Assembly (NCBI GenBank): GCA_003242495.1
Contig: QGUO01000273.1
Coordinates: 1-5,435, forward strand
Reading direction: 5' to 3'
Source of the DNA: Pseudomonadota bacterium
GTDB lineage: Bacteria > Pseudomonadota > Gammaproteobacteria > Steroidobacterales > Steroidobacteraceae
DNA length: 5,435 nucleotides
Part shown: one piece after another, positions 1 to 5,435 of the stretch
Numbering within the stretch: position 1 is the first letter of the stretch
Layout of the letters: each line of letters starts with the position of its first letter
Program-made: the position numbers and the translations under genes
The notes under the pieces: model-generated
Databases searched by the model: none
What the model saw: the letters and a program-made list of their open reading frames with translations, nothing else
What the model was told of the DNA's origin: nothing

Positions 1-287
1 GGTATAAGGGACGGCTCCTGCGCGACGCGCAAGGCCGGTTCACCAGCCGTGCGATCGCCGGCCCGCTCGCCGCCGGCGGGTGCCTGCTCCGCCGGCACGG
101 GCGCGCTGCCCGGTGGACGTGTCAAGTCGATGGTGAACGTCTTCATGCCCGGTTCGCTGGCGACCTCGGTGATCGCCTGTTCACGCTGCGCGCGCGGCGG
201 TCCGGACAGCAGCTCGGGGATGAGTATGACGGCGGCGGCCAAGAGCACGGCCGCGCCGATCAGTCGTTCTTTGAGTTGCCGCTCCAC
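1..287 (-). CDS. dedD: DedD-like inner-membrane protein (SPOR family), N-terminal part, cut by the left edge
   Basis: Only the first 95 codons are present. From a GTG at 287-285 the protein begins VERQLKERLIGAAVLLAAAV, giving a short charged cytoplasmic start, then one hydrophobic segment at about residues 9-27 ending in IPELLSGPP, then a Pro/Ala/Glu-rich linker containing MKTFTIDLTRP (about residues 48-58). This is the layout of DedD: one membrane anchor, a periplasmic linker and a C-terminal SPOR domain that binds denuded septal peptidoglycan. The SPOR domain would lie beyond the window, so it is inferred. Position right after folC matches dedD in E. coli and the SPOR gene of Pseudomonas, where cvpA and purF follow. 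An in-frame GTG at 335-333 would add 16 residues (MARDAGGQAKSSILRP) and leave 10 bases after folC. I prefer 287 because the protein then starts like the family. Neither start has a clear ribosome binding site. Confidence 0.8.
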   Translation of the reverse strand, partial: MERQLKERLIGAAVLLAAAVILIPELLSGPPRAQREQAITEVASEPGMKTFTIDLTRPPGSAPVPAEQAPAGGERAGDRTAGEPALRVAQEPSLI

Positions 288-294
288 GGGCCGG

Positions 295-300
295 AGTATA
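295..300 (-). promoter_or_regulatory. Possible -10 hexamer TATACT just upstream of dedD
   Basis: Read on the minus strand, TATACT at 300-295 is one base from the TATAAT consensus in an otherwise GC-rich region. It sits 7 bases before the preferred dedD GTG, so a transcript from it would start at or next to the start codon. There is no recognisable -35 at the usual 16-18 base spacing (the site reads GCCGGC) and no TG extension. If the upstream GTG at 335 is the true start, the hexamer is merely coding sequence. Weak call. Confidence 0.2.
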
Positions 301-345
301 GAAGATTTCGCCTGGCCGCCGGCGTCGCGTGCCACCGCGCGCGGC

Positions 346-1656
346 TCAGCGCACACTGCCGGGCGCGCGGCCGTCGTCGAACGCCTCGAGCGCCGCGGCG
401 ATGGTCAGGAATGAGCCGAAGACGACGATGCGATCGCCCGCCCGGGCGAGTTGCGCCGCGGCGGCGCACGCCGTCGCGACGTCCGCGTACGTCCCGGCCA
501 CCTCGCCGCCGGCCCCGCGGATGCGTTCGGCCAGCGTGGCCGGATCCAGCGCCCGCGGCCCCTCCAGCCCCGCAATCACCCAAAGATCGAAGCGGGTGTG
601 CACCTCGGCGAGAATGCCCGCGACATCCTTGTCTCCGAGGATGCCGCACACCGCCAGCGTGCGCCCCGCGCACGGCCGCTCGGCCAGTTGCGCGGCCAGC
701 GTGCGGGCGGCGGCAGGATTGTGCGCGACGTCGAGGATCCACTCGACACCGTCGATCGTCTCCACCTGGAATCGCCCCGTGACCCGCACCCCGGCGAGGC
801 CGCGCTCGATGGCCTGGCGCTCGACCGGCAGGCGTTCGTGCAGATACTCGACGACCGCGAGCACGCCGGCGGCATTGTCGAACTGCACCGCCCCGGCGAG
901 CGCCGGCGGCGGCAAGTCCGGCCACGTTCGCTCGCGACCGCGCCAGGACCAGCTCACTGGGCCGCCAGGCGTGTGCCTGTGCCCGGGCTGGTAATCGAAC
1001 TCCACGCCCAGACGGCGCAGGTCACTGCCGATCTCGCGCGCGTACTGCGCCACCGAGGATGGCATGTCGCGGCCCGCCACGATTGCCCCTCGCCCCGGAC
1101 GAAACACGCCCGCCTTCTCCCGGCCGATGGCCGCCACGTCCGTGCCCAGCCACTCGCAATGATCGAGCGCCACGGAGGTGATCAGCGCCGCATCGGCATC
1201 GACGATGTTGACCGCGTCGAGCCGCCCGCCCATGCCGACTTCCAGCACGATGGCATCGAGAGCGGCGTCCTCGAACGCCAGCAAGGCGGCCAGGGTGCTG
1301 AATTCGAAGAAGGTGAGCGTATCGCTGCCGCGCGCCGCGTCGATGCGCTGGAACGCATTCAGCAGCGTCGCGTCCGCGACCTCCTGGCCGGCGAGCACGA
1401 TGCGCTCGTTGTAGCGTCGCAGATGTGGCGACGTGAACGTGCCGCAGCGATATCCCGCCTCGCTCCAGATGCGCGCCAGCAGCGCCACAGCGGAGCCCTT
1501 GCCGTTGGTGCCGCCCACGATCACGATCGGGCAGGCCGGCCGTCGCCAGCCGAGCCGCTCGAGCGTGCGACGCACCCGATCGAGTCCGAGGTCGATGGTG
1601 CGCGGATGCAGCTGCTCCTGCCAGGAGAGCCACTCGGAAAGTCGTTGAAAGCGCAT
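346..1656 (-). CDS. folC: Bifunctional dihydrofolate synthase / folylpolyglutamate synthase
   Basis: FolC adds L-glutamate to dihydropteroate to make dihydrofolate and then extends the glutamate tail of reduced folates, using ATP in the cytoplasm. The protein has 436 residues, close to the 422 of E. coli FolC. Family motifs appear in order: the P-loop GGTNGKGS (48-55), TSPHLRRYNERI (75-86), EVGMGGRLDAVN (139-150), the SVALDHCEWLG block (161-171), GREKAGVFRPG with Lys181 at the usual carbamylated lysine (179-189), and AHNPAAARTL in the C-terminal domain (311-320), where Mur-ligase-like enzymes carry a conserved H-N-P. ATG at 1656 is supported by the typical N-terminal helix and by lying 11 bases after the accD stop. 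No clear Shine-Dalgarno is visible (GCGGCGCGC precedes the ATG), so translation may depend on coupling to accD. The TGA is at 348-346. A single-function FPGS or DHFS cannot be excluded by motifs alone, but this operon position normally holds bifunctional FolC. Confidence 0.97.
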   Translation of the reverse strand: MRFQRLSEWLSWQEQLHPRTIDLGLDRVRRTLERLGWRRPACPIVIVGGTNGKGSAVALLARIWSEAGYRCGTFTSPHLRRYNERIVLAGQEVADATLLNAFQRIDAARGSDTLTFFEFSTLAALLAFEDAALDAIVLEVGMGGRLDAVNIVDADAALITSVALDHCEWLGTDVAAIGREKAGVFRPGRGAIVAGRDMPSSVAQYAREIGSDLRRLGVEFDYQPGHRHTPGGPVSWSWRGRERTWPDLPPPALAGAVQFDNAAGVLAVVEYLHERLPVERQAIERGLAGVRVTGRFQVETIDGVEWILDVAHNPAAARTLAAQLAERPCAGRTLAVCGILGDKDVAGILAEVHTRFDLWVIAGLEGPRALDPATLAERIRGAGGEVAGTYADVATACAAAAQLARAGDRIVVFGSFLTIAAALEAFDDGRAPGSVR

Positions 1657-1667
1657 GCGCGCCGCGT

Positions 1668-2540
1668 TTACTGCCGCGTTGAGGGTGGGGGTGGCAAATG
1701 CATCAGGAGGGCGAGCAGGCCGGCGATGCGATCACGCATGTCGCGCCGGTCGACGATCATGTCGAGTGCGCCGTGCTCGAGCAGGAACTCGCTGCGCTGG
1801 AAGCCCTCCGGCAGGGTCTCGCGCACCGTCTGCTGAATGACGCGCGCGCCGGCGAAGCCGATGAGCGCCTTGGGCTCGCCGATGTTGATGTCGCCCAACA
1901 TGCCGAGGCTCGCGGACACGCCGCCGGTGGTCGGATCGGTGAGCACCGAGATGTACGGCAGACGCGCCGCCGACAGCCGTGCGAGCGCCGCGCTGGTCTT
2001 GGCCATCTGCAACAGCGACAGCAACGCCTCCTGCATGCGCGCCCCGCCGCTCGCGGCGAAGCACACCAGGGGCTTGCGATGCTCGAGGCAATGCTCGACG
2101 GCGCGCACGAAGCGCTCGCCCACCGCCGAGCCCATCGAGCCGGCCATGAACGCGAACTCGAACGCGCAGGCGACCACGGGAATGCCATGCAGGGTGCCGC
2201 TCATCACGATGAGCGCGTCGGTCTCGCCGGTCGCCTTCTGCGCCTGTTGCAGGCGGTCGCGGTATTTTTTGCTATCGCGGAACTTGAGCGGATCTTCCGG
2301 CTCGACGCCGGCCGCGAGCTCTTCGACGCCTTCGGGGTCGAGGAAGTGCTCCAGGCGCTTGCGCGCGTTGATGCGCATGTGATGCCCGCACTTCGGGCAG
2401 ACGTGCAGATTGCGCTCCAGCTCCGCCCGATACAGCACGGCGTCGCAGGCGGCGCATTTCATCCACAGGCCTTCGGGCACCGAGCGCGTACGCCGCTCGG
2501 TTTTGATCCGCGAAGGCATGATTTTCTCGAACCAGGTCAT
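1668..2540 (-). CDS. accD: Acetyl-CoA carboxylase carboxyltransferase subunit beta
   Basis: AccD is the zinc-bearing beta subunit that, with AccA, moves the carboxyl group from carboxybiotin on AccB to acetyl-CoA, giving malonyl-CoA for fatty-acid synthesis. The 290-residue protein (E. coli 304) opens with MTWFEKIMPSRI and VPEGLWMKC, then a four-cysteine zinc finger C29-x2-C32-x15-C48-x2-C51. The crotonase-like core follows with GSMGSAVGE (134-142), SGGARMQEA (164-172), QMAKTSAAL (178-186), DPTTGGVSASLG (202-213), GEPKALIGFAGARV (221-234) and LPEGFQRSEFLLEHG (243-257). All key elements are intact. The ATG overlaps the truA stop as ATGA (2540-2537), and a purine-rich GGGGCGAGAGAGA lies just upstream within truA, so the start is well supported and translation is probably coupled. 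The C-terminal tail is short and carries four consecutive prolines (283-286) just before the stop. In E. coli the carboxyltransferase binds accA and accD mRNA and represses translation; whether that holds here cannot be judged. Confidence 0.98.
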   Translation of the reverse strand: MTWFEKIMPSRIKTERRTRSVPEGLWMKCAACDAVLYRAELERNLHVCPKCGHHMRINARKRLEHFLDPEGVEELAAGVEPEDPLKFRDSKKYRDRLQQAQKATGETDALIVMSGTLHGIPVVACAFEFAFMAGSMGSAVGERFVRAVEHCLEHRKPLVCFAASGGARMQEALLSLLQMAKTSAALARLSAARLPYISVLTDPTTGGVSASLGMLGDINIGEPKALIGFAGARVIQQTVRETLPEGFQRSEFLLEHGALDMIVDRRDMRDRIAGLLALLMHLPPPPSTRQ

Positions 2541-3373
2541 TCAATCTCTCTCGCCCCACTCGCCTGTCGTGGGGAGGTGGCATCTATACGCGCTCCGACT
2601 GCGGCCGGCAAGCCGGTTTCGCTGGGCAGGCCGAGCGCCGGGGCATAGCGGATGCCCGCAAGGTACAGCCCGCCCGGCGGGGCGGTGACGCCCCCTTGGC
2701 GCCGGTCGCGCGCCGCCAGGACCTCGCGCGGCCAGTCCACCGGACGCTCGCCGGTGCCGACGGCAATGAGCACGCCGGCGATGTTGCGCACCATGTGGTG
2801 CAGGAAGGCGTTGGCCATGACGCGGATCTCGAGGTACTCGCCGTGGCGCGTCACCTCGATCTCGTAAATCCGCCGCATGGGGGTGCGCGACTGACACTCG
2901 GCGGCGCGGAACGACGAGAAATCGTGCTCGCCCACCAGGTGCATGGCGCCTGCCTGCATGCGCTCGTGGTCGAGGGGCGCGTGGATCCAGCATACACGGT
3001 TGTGATCGAGCGCCGGCCGGACCGTGCGGTTCAGGATCAGGTACCGGTAGGTCCGGGCGAGCGCACTGTAACGCGCATGGAAGGCCTCCGGCACCTCCCG
3101 CGCCCACAGCACGCTCACTGCGGGCGGCAGGTGGGTGGTGGTGCCGAGCACCCAGCCGCGCGCGCTGCGCACCGAGGTCGTGTCGAAATGCACGACCTGC
3201 ATGGCGGCATGCACGCCGGCATCCGTGCGGCCCGCCGCCACGACTTCGACGGGATGGTCGGCCACGCGCGCCACGGCCGCCTCGACGACCGACTGCACGC
3301 CCTGGGCATGCGCCTGGGCCTGCCAGCCCGCGAAAGCGCTGCCGTCGTATTCGAGGCCGAGTGCGATACGCAT
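2537..3373 (-). CDS. truA: tRNA pseudouridine(38-40) synthase TruA
   Basis: TruA converts uridines 38, 39 and 40 of the tRNA anticodon stem to pseudouridine. The 278-residue protein (E. coli 270) starts MRIALGLEYDGSAFAGWQ, a standard family opening, and carries the catalytic motif AAGRTDAGVHA with Asp51 as the nucleophile. Further family blocks are ARYSALARTYRYLI (100-113), the HDFSSFRAAECQS stretch (150-162), MANAFLHHMVRNIAGVL (186-202) and TAPPGGLYLAGI (230-241). The last 30 or so residues are a variable tail. ATG at 3373 is chosen because the preceding in-frame sequence adds nothing family-like. Its ribosome binding site is poor. Its TGA overlaps the accD ATG. Upstream is a 198-base spacer after fimV. 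Many gammaproteobacteria have trpF (and sometimes trpBA) between truA and accD, or dedA in E. coli; here nothing lies between them. Confidence 0.98.
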   Translation of the reverse strand: MRIALGLEYDGSAFAGWQAQAHAQGVQSVVEAAVARVADHPVEVVAAGRTDAGVHAAMQVVHFDTTSVRSARGWVLGTTTHLPPAVSVLWAREVPEAFHARYSALARTYRYLILNRTVRPALDHNRVCWIHAPLDHERMQAGAMHLVGEHDFSSFRAAECQSRTPMRRIYEIEVTRHGEYLEIRVMANAFLHHMVRNIAGVLIAVGTGERPVDWPREVLAARDRRQGGVTAPPGGLYLAGIRYAPALGLPSETGLPAAVGARIDATSPRQASGAREIE

Positions 3374-3437
3374 TGATGGTCGATGGGTCGCGGATCTTCA
3401 ATGGATAACGGGCAGCGCCCACCCGGGGTCACGGACC

Positions 3438-3479
3438 GCCCGGGCCCGCGGCCGCTCGGGGAACGCCGCCGGCCCGGGC
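3438..3479 (-). repeat. Long all-GC inverted repeat in the leader of truA
   Basis: Positions 3438-3452 pair with 3465-3479: 14 of 15 positions are complementary, all G-C, with one C/C mismatch (3447 against 3470) and a 12-base loop at 3453-3464. In a minus-strand transcript the loop reads GUUCCCCGAGCG. No run of U follows, so this is not an ordinary intrinsic terminator. It would lie in the 5' untranslated region of truA, ending about 65 bases before the ATG, if transcription starts at the TATACT upstream. It may be an RNA structure, a protein site, or chance in GC-rich DNA. Confidence 0.5.
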
Positions 3480-3519
3480 AGCGGGAACGACCGTCCCACA
3501 CCCGAACCGCTCGAGTGCA

Positions 3520-3525
3520 GTATAA
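3520..3525 (-). promoter_or_regulatory. Possible -10 hexamer TATACT for truA-accD-folC
   Basis: On the minus strand the spacer reads CTCCTTATACTGCACTCGAG, with TATACT at 3525-3520 about 146 bases before the truA ATG. It is the only AT-rich patch of this kind between fimV and truA and is one base from consensus. The expected -35 position reads GGCCGC, which does not match TTGACA, so an activator or another sigma factor would be needed. Placement between two functionally unrelated genes makes a promoter plausible. The same six bases occur before dedD. Confidence 0.3.
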
Positions 3526-3544
3526 GGAGGCGCTGCGCCGCCGC

Positions 3545-3564
3545 GGCCCGGCCGGCGCCGGGCC
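3545..3564 (-). terminator. Short GC hairpin just after fimV, possible weak terminator
   Basis: A perfect 7-base inverted repeat, GGCCCGG at 3545-3551 and CCGGGCC at 3558-3564, with a 6-base loop, begins 7 bases past the fimV stop. The transcript continues with GC-rich sequence and no U tract, so it lacks the second half of a Rho-independent terminator. It may act as a transcript-end stabiliser or mean nothing. The call rests mainly on its position. Confidence 0.25.
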
Positions 3565-3571
3565 CTCGGGC

Positions 3572-5435
3572 TCAGCGGATCGACTCCAGGAGCCGCGTGG
3601 CTTCCTGCTTCTGGTCGGCGTTGCCTTCGTTCAGCACCTCGTCGAGGATGCTGCGAGCCCCGTCCGGATCGCCCATGTCCATGTAGGCACGCGCCAGGTC
3701 GAGCTTGGTGCCGACCTCGCTCATGGTCACCGGCTCGAGCTCGGAGAGATCCATATCCATATCCATATCCGTCATCGGCGCCTGCTGGATGCGGGTCGGC
3801 TCGTAGCCCTCACCTTCCAGCGGCTCGCCGACATCGAGGTCCAGTCCGTTGCCCGAGCCGGCGGGCACGTCCTCGGCGAGCGACGCCTGCGCCGGCTGGT
3901 CCGCGCCTCGAGCGGTGTCCTCGACGAAGGTCTGCGTCTCGCTTGCGCTCTCTGCCGCGGCCTGCTCCTCGCGCGGTGCGCGCATGCTCGCGGTGGAGTC
4001 GATGTCCGGGCGCACGTGCTCGACCGTATCGCCGGGCGCGATCTCATCGAGATAGATCGTGCCGGTGCTCTCCGCGTCGAGCTTGCCGACCTGCGGCGAC
4101 TCCATGGTGCGGTCGAAGCTGCCGATGGACGGCGCCAACTGCGTCAGGTCGTCGTCGAGACTGGCGAGGGACGGCGCGAGCTGCGTCATTTCGTCGTCAC
4201 GCAGCGTGGCCTCGCCTTCTTCGGAGCCCTTGAGGGAGGAGGTGTCCTCCAGCGTCCCGGTGGCTTCGAGGGCGTTGACGTCCAGCCCCAGGTCGTCGAG
4301 CGACAGTTCCGCGGTCTGCTCGGTCGACACGGGCTTGCCGCTGGCGAATGCATCGCCGACCTTCTCGCGCACGGTCTGCGAGGTCCGGTCGATCGCCGGT
4401 GTCTCGATGGTCGGCGTCTCCTGGGTACGCGCCAGGGGATCGCTCTCGAGGCCGTCCGCGCCGCGGCTCGGCTCATCGAGCAGGAAATCCAGAGAGGAGT
4501 CCTCGGCCTTGACCGCCTGGTGCTCGCCGGTACCGAACTCCAGGTCGAGGCCGGCGGGCTGGTCTCCCGGCGGCGCGGCGTACAAGTCCACATCGATGCG
4601 GTTCTCGCCGCCCTCGAGATTGACGTCGACCTCCCCGGACGCCGAAGCGGACTCGCCGATGAACAGCGCGTCGTCGGGGGCGATCTGCTTGCCCATGATG
4701 ACGACCTTGTCCCACTCCTCGGCCGGCGCCTGGTCGCGGGTGGCCGCGAGGTCGCGCGCCGTTTCGAGGAACAGCTCGCGATTGCCCCAGACGAAGTAGA
4801 TCTCGAGCAGCTTCGTCTTCAGCTCGCGGCGCTGCGGCTCGCGCTCGATCGCGATCTTCACCAGGTCGGCCGCCTGGTCATAGAGGCCATAGGCCATATG
4901 GAAATCGGCCTCGGCCAGCGGGTCCTGTTGGTCGAGGCGGATCGCGGTCTCGCTGCTCAGCGTGTCCTCGGCCGGATCGTCGCTGGTCTGTCGCGGCGTG
5001 CCCGCATCGAAATCGAGCGGCGACTCGTCACGCGTGGCGGTCTCCGCCGGCGTGTCGGCGGCCTGCTGTGCCGCAGCGACGGCCGGATGCGGTGCGTCGA
5101 AGTCCTCGACCTCGGGCACCGACTCCATGGCGAAGTCCTCGACGGCGGCCCGCCCGCCGCTCGCCTCGGCCGCGGCCCGACGCACGGTCGGCTCGTACTG
5201 CGGCTCCGCCAGGGAATCCAGCGAAGCGAGATCGGCCTCCTCGCGACGTCGTTTGAGGACTGCCGCGATCAGTCCGAACAGCAGCACCAGGCCGCCGATG
5301 ACGAACACCCACCAGAACTGGCCGATGCGGTCGAGCAGCGACGGCTCGGGCTCGGCCGGCGCGGCAGCCGGCTGCGCCGGGCGGCGCGGCGCCGGCCCGG
5401 CCCGCGGCGCCGGGGCGGCCCGCCGCCCCCCGCCC
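3572..5435 (-). CDS. fimV: FimV/HubP-type polar hub protein, transmembrane and cytoplasmic part, cut by the right edge
   Basis: The frame stays open to the right edge, giving 620 residues without a start; the periplasmic N-terminus (normally with a LysM domain) is outside. What remains starts with a Pro/Ala/Arg-rich linker (1-32), then DRIGQFWW and one transmembrane helix (about 39-60) stopped by KRRR. A long acidic cytoplasmic region follows. It includes a TPR-like block, ADFHMAYGLYDQAADLVKIA and on to about residue 232, then low-complexity Asp/Glu/Ser/Thr sequence with motifs such as ELSLDDLGLD. The last 48 residues (573-620), beginning EVGTKLDLARAYMDMGDPDG, form the conserved FimV C-terminal TPR-like domain. 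FimV organises the cell pole; in Pseudomonas it is needed for type IV pilus assembly, twitching and adenylate cyclase CyaB activation, and HubP homologues in Vibrio and Shewanella place chromosome, flagellar and chemotaxis proteins. Location directly before truA matches Pseudomonas. A GTG at 5308, within the membrane helix, is not a credible start. Confidence 0.92.
   Translation of the reverse strand, partial: GGGRRAAPAPRAGPAPRRPAQPAAAPAEPEPSLLDRIGQFWWVFVIGGLVLLFGLIAAVLKRRREEADLASLDSLAEPQYEPTVRRAAAEASGGRAAVEDFAMESVPEVEDFDAPHPAVAAAQQAADTPAETATRDESPLDFDAGTPRQTSDDPAEDTLSSETAIRLDQQDPLAEADFHMAYGLYDQAADLVKIAIEREPQRRELKTKLLEIYFVWGNRELFLETARDLAATRDQAPAEEWDKVVIMGKQIAPDDALFIGESASASGEVDVNLEGGENRIDVDLYAAPPGDQPAGLDLEFGTGEHQAVKAEDSSLDFLLDEPSRGADGLESDPLARTQETPTIETPAIDRTSQTVREKVGDAFASGKPVSTEQTAELSLDDLGLDVNALEATGTLEDTSSLKGSEEGEATLRDDEMTQLAPSLASLDDDLTQLAPSIGSFDRTMESPQVGKLDAESTGTIYLDEIAPGDTVEHVRPDIDSTASMRAPREEQAAAESASETQTFVEDTARGADQPAQASLAEDVPAGSGNGLDLDVGEPLEGEGYEPTRIQQAPMTDMDMDMDLSELEPVTMSEVGTKLDLARAYMDMGDPDGARSILDEVLNEGNADQKQEATRLLESIR
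3749..3770 (-). repeat. Hexanucleotide tandem repeat inside fimV
   Basis: The plus strand reads ATCCAT three times followed by ATCC. On the coding strand this gives GATATG units and a Met-Asp alternation, TDMDMDMDLSE, just before the C-terminal domain. Because the unit is six bases, gain or loss by slippage would change the protein by two residues without breaking the frame. Confidence 0.9.
4115..4198 (-). repeat. Two tandem 14-residue repeats in the FimV acidic region
   Basis: Codons 4198-4157 give DDEMTQLAPSLASL and codons 4156-4115 give DDDLTQLAPSIGSF, adjacent with no gap (residues 413-440 of the fragment). The core TQLAPS is identical and the remaining changes are mostly conservative. 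The DNA copies are similar but not identical, so the duplication is not very recent or is kept by selection. The following sequence DRTMESPQ does not continue the repeat. Confidence 0.85.

Noticed and set aside
3..8. TATAAG near the left edge, a possible promoter
   Set aside because: It lies within the dedD coding frame with no -35 and no gene start next to it.
451..1836. A 461-codon open frame on the plus strand
   Set aside because: It lies entirely opposite folC and the end of accD, whose protein motifs are unmistakable. Its translation is Arg/Ala/His-rich with no recognisable domain, as expected of an antisense frame in GC-rich DNA.
1698..2648. A 316-codon plus-strand frame opposite accD
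   Set aside because: It mirrors accD codons, has low-complexity composition and no family-like motif. The upstream AGGAGG is a chance match.
2696..3376. A 226-codon plus-strand frame opposite truA
   Set aside because: It is antisense to an intact truA, and His/Arg/Ala-rich without any domain signature.
2541..3422. A 293-codon minus-strand frame overlapping truA and starting upstream of it
   Set aside because: It is out of frame with truA, Arg/Pro-rich, and its N-terminal part over the spacer shows nothing like a leader peptide.
3521..3530. TATAAGGAGG on the plus strand, looking like a -10 fused to a perfect Shine-Dalgarno
   Set aside because: No ATG or GTG with an open frame follows at a proper distance. 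The same bases read on the minus strand give the TATACT hexamer, which fits the gene direction better.
1..5435. A novel accessory, defence or mobile system hidden in the window
   Set aside because: All long frames with real protein character belong to a well-known core gene cluster. I found no terminal inverted repeats, transposase, integrase, CRISPR-type repeats or tRNA.

Overview
The window is GC-rich bacterial chromosome in which every convincing gene lies on the minus strand. In transcription order (right to left) it reads fimV (5' part cut by the right edge), truA, accD, folC and dedD (3' part, including any SPOR domain, cut by the left edge). This is a conserved gammaproteobacterial neighbourhood: Pseudomonas carries fimV-truA-trpF-accD-folC-SPOR gene-cvpA-purF, and E. 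coli carries truA-dedA-accD-folC-dedD-cvpA-purF. FimV with a recognisable C-terminal domain, together with the order and high GC, points to a high-GC gammaproteobacterium of the pseudomonad, xanthomonad or Ectothiorhodospira-like sort. The genus cannot be decided from the sequence.

Region by region: 1-287 encodes the N-terminal anchor and linker of a DedD-like protein. 346-1656 is folC. 1668-2540 is accD, which overlaps the truA stop by an ATGA. 2537-3373 is truA. 3374-3571 is the only sizeable intergenic stretch (198 bases); it holds GC-rich inverted repeats and a TATACT hexamer. 3572-5435 is the transmembrane and cytoplasmic part of FimV.

The four genes from truA to dedD are tightly packed (a 4-base overlap, an 11-base gap, then a 58-base gap, or 10 bases with the alternative dedD start), so they probably form one transcription unit. 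They combine tRNA modification (TruA), the committed step of fatty-acid synthesis (AccD), folate synthesis (FolC) and an envelope protein (DedD). FimV is a polar hub and pilus-associated protein, probably a separate unit. This is core genome, not an accessory island. I see no mobile element, CRISPR, tRNA or defence system. The points most worth a second look are the missing trpF between truA and accD, the structured fimV-truA spacer, a perfectly spaced 14-residue repeat pair in FimV, and the uncertain dedD start.
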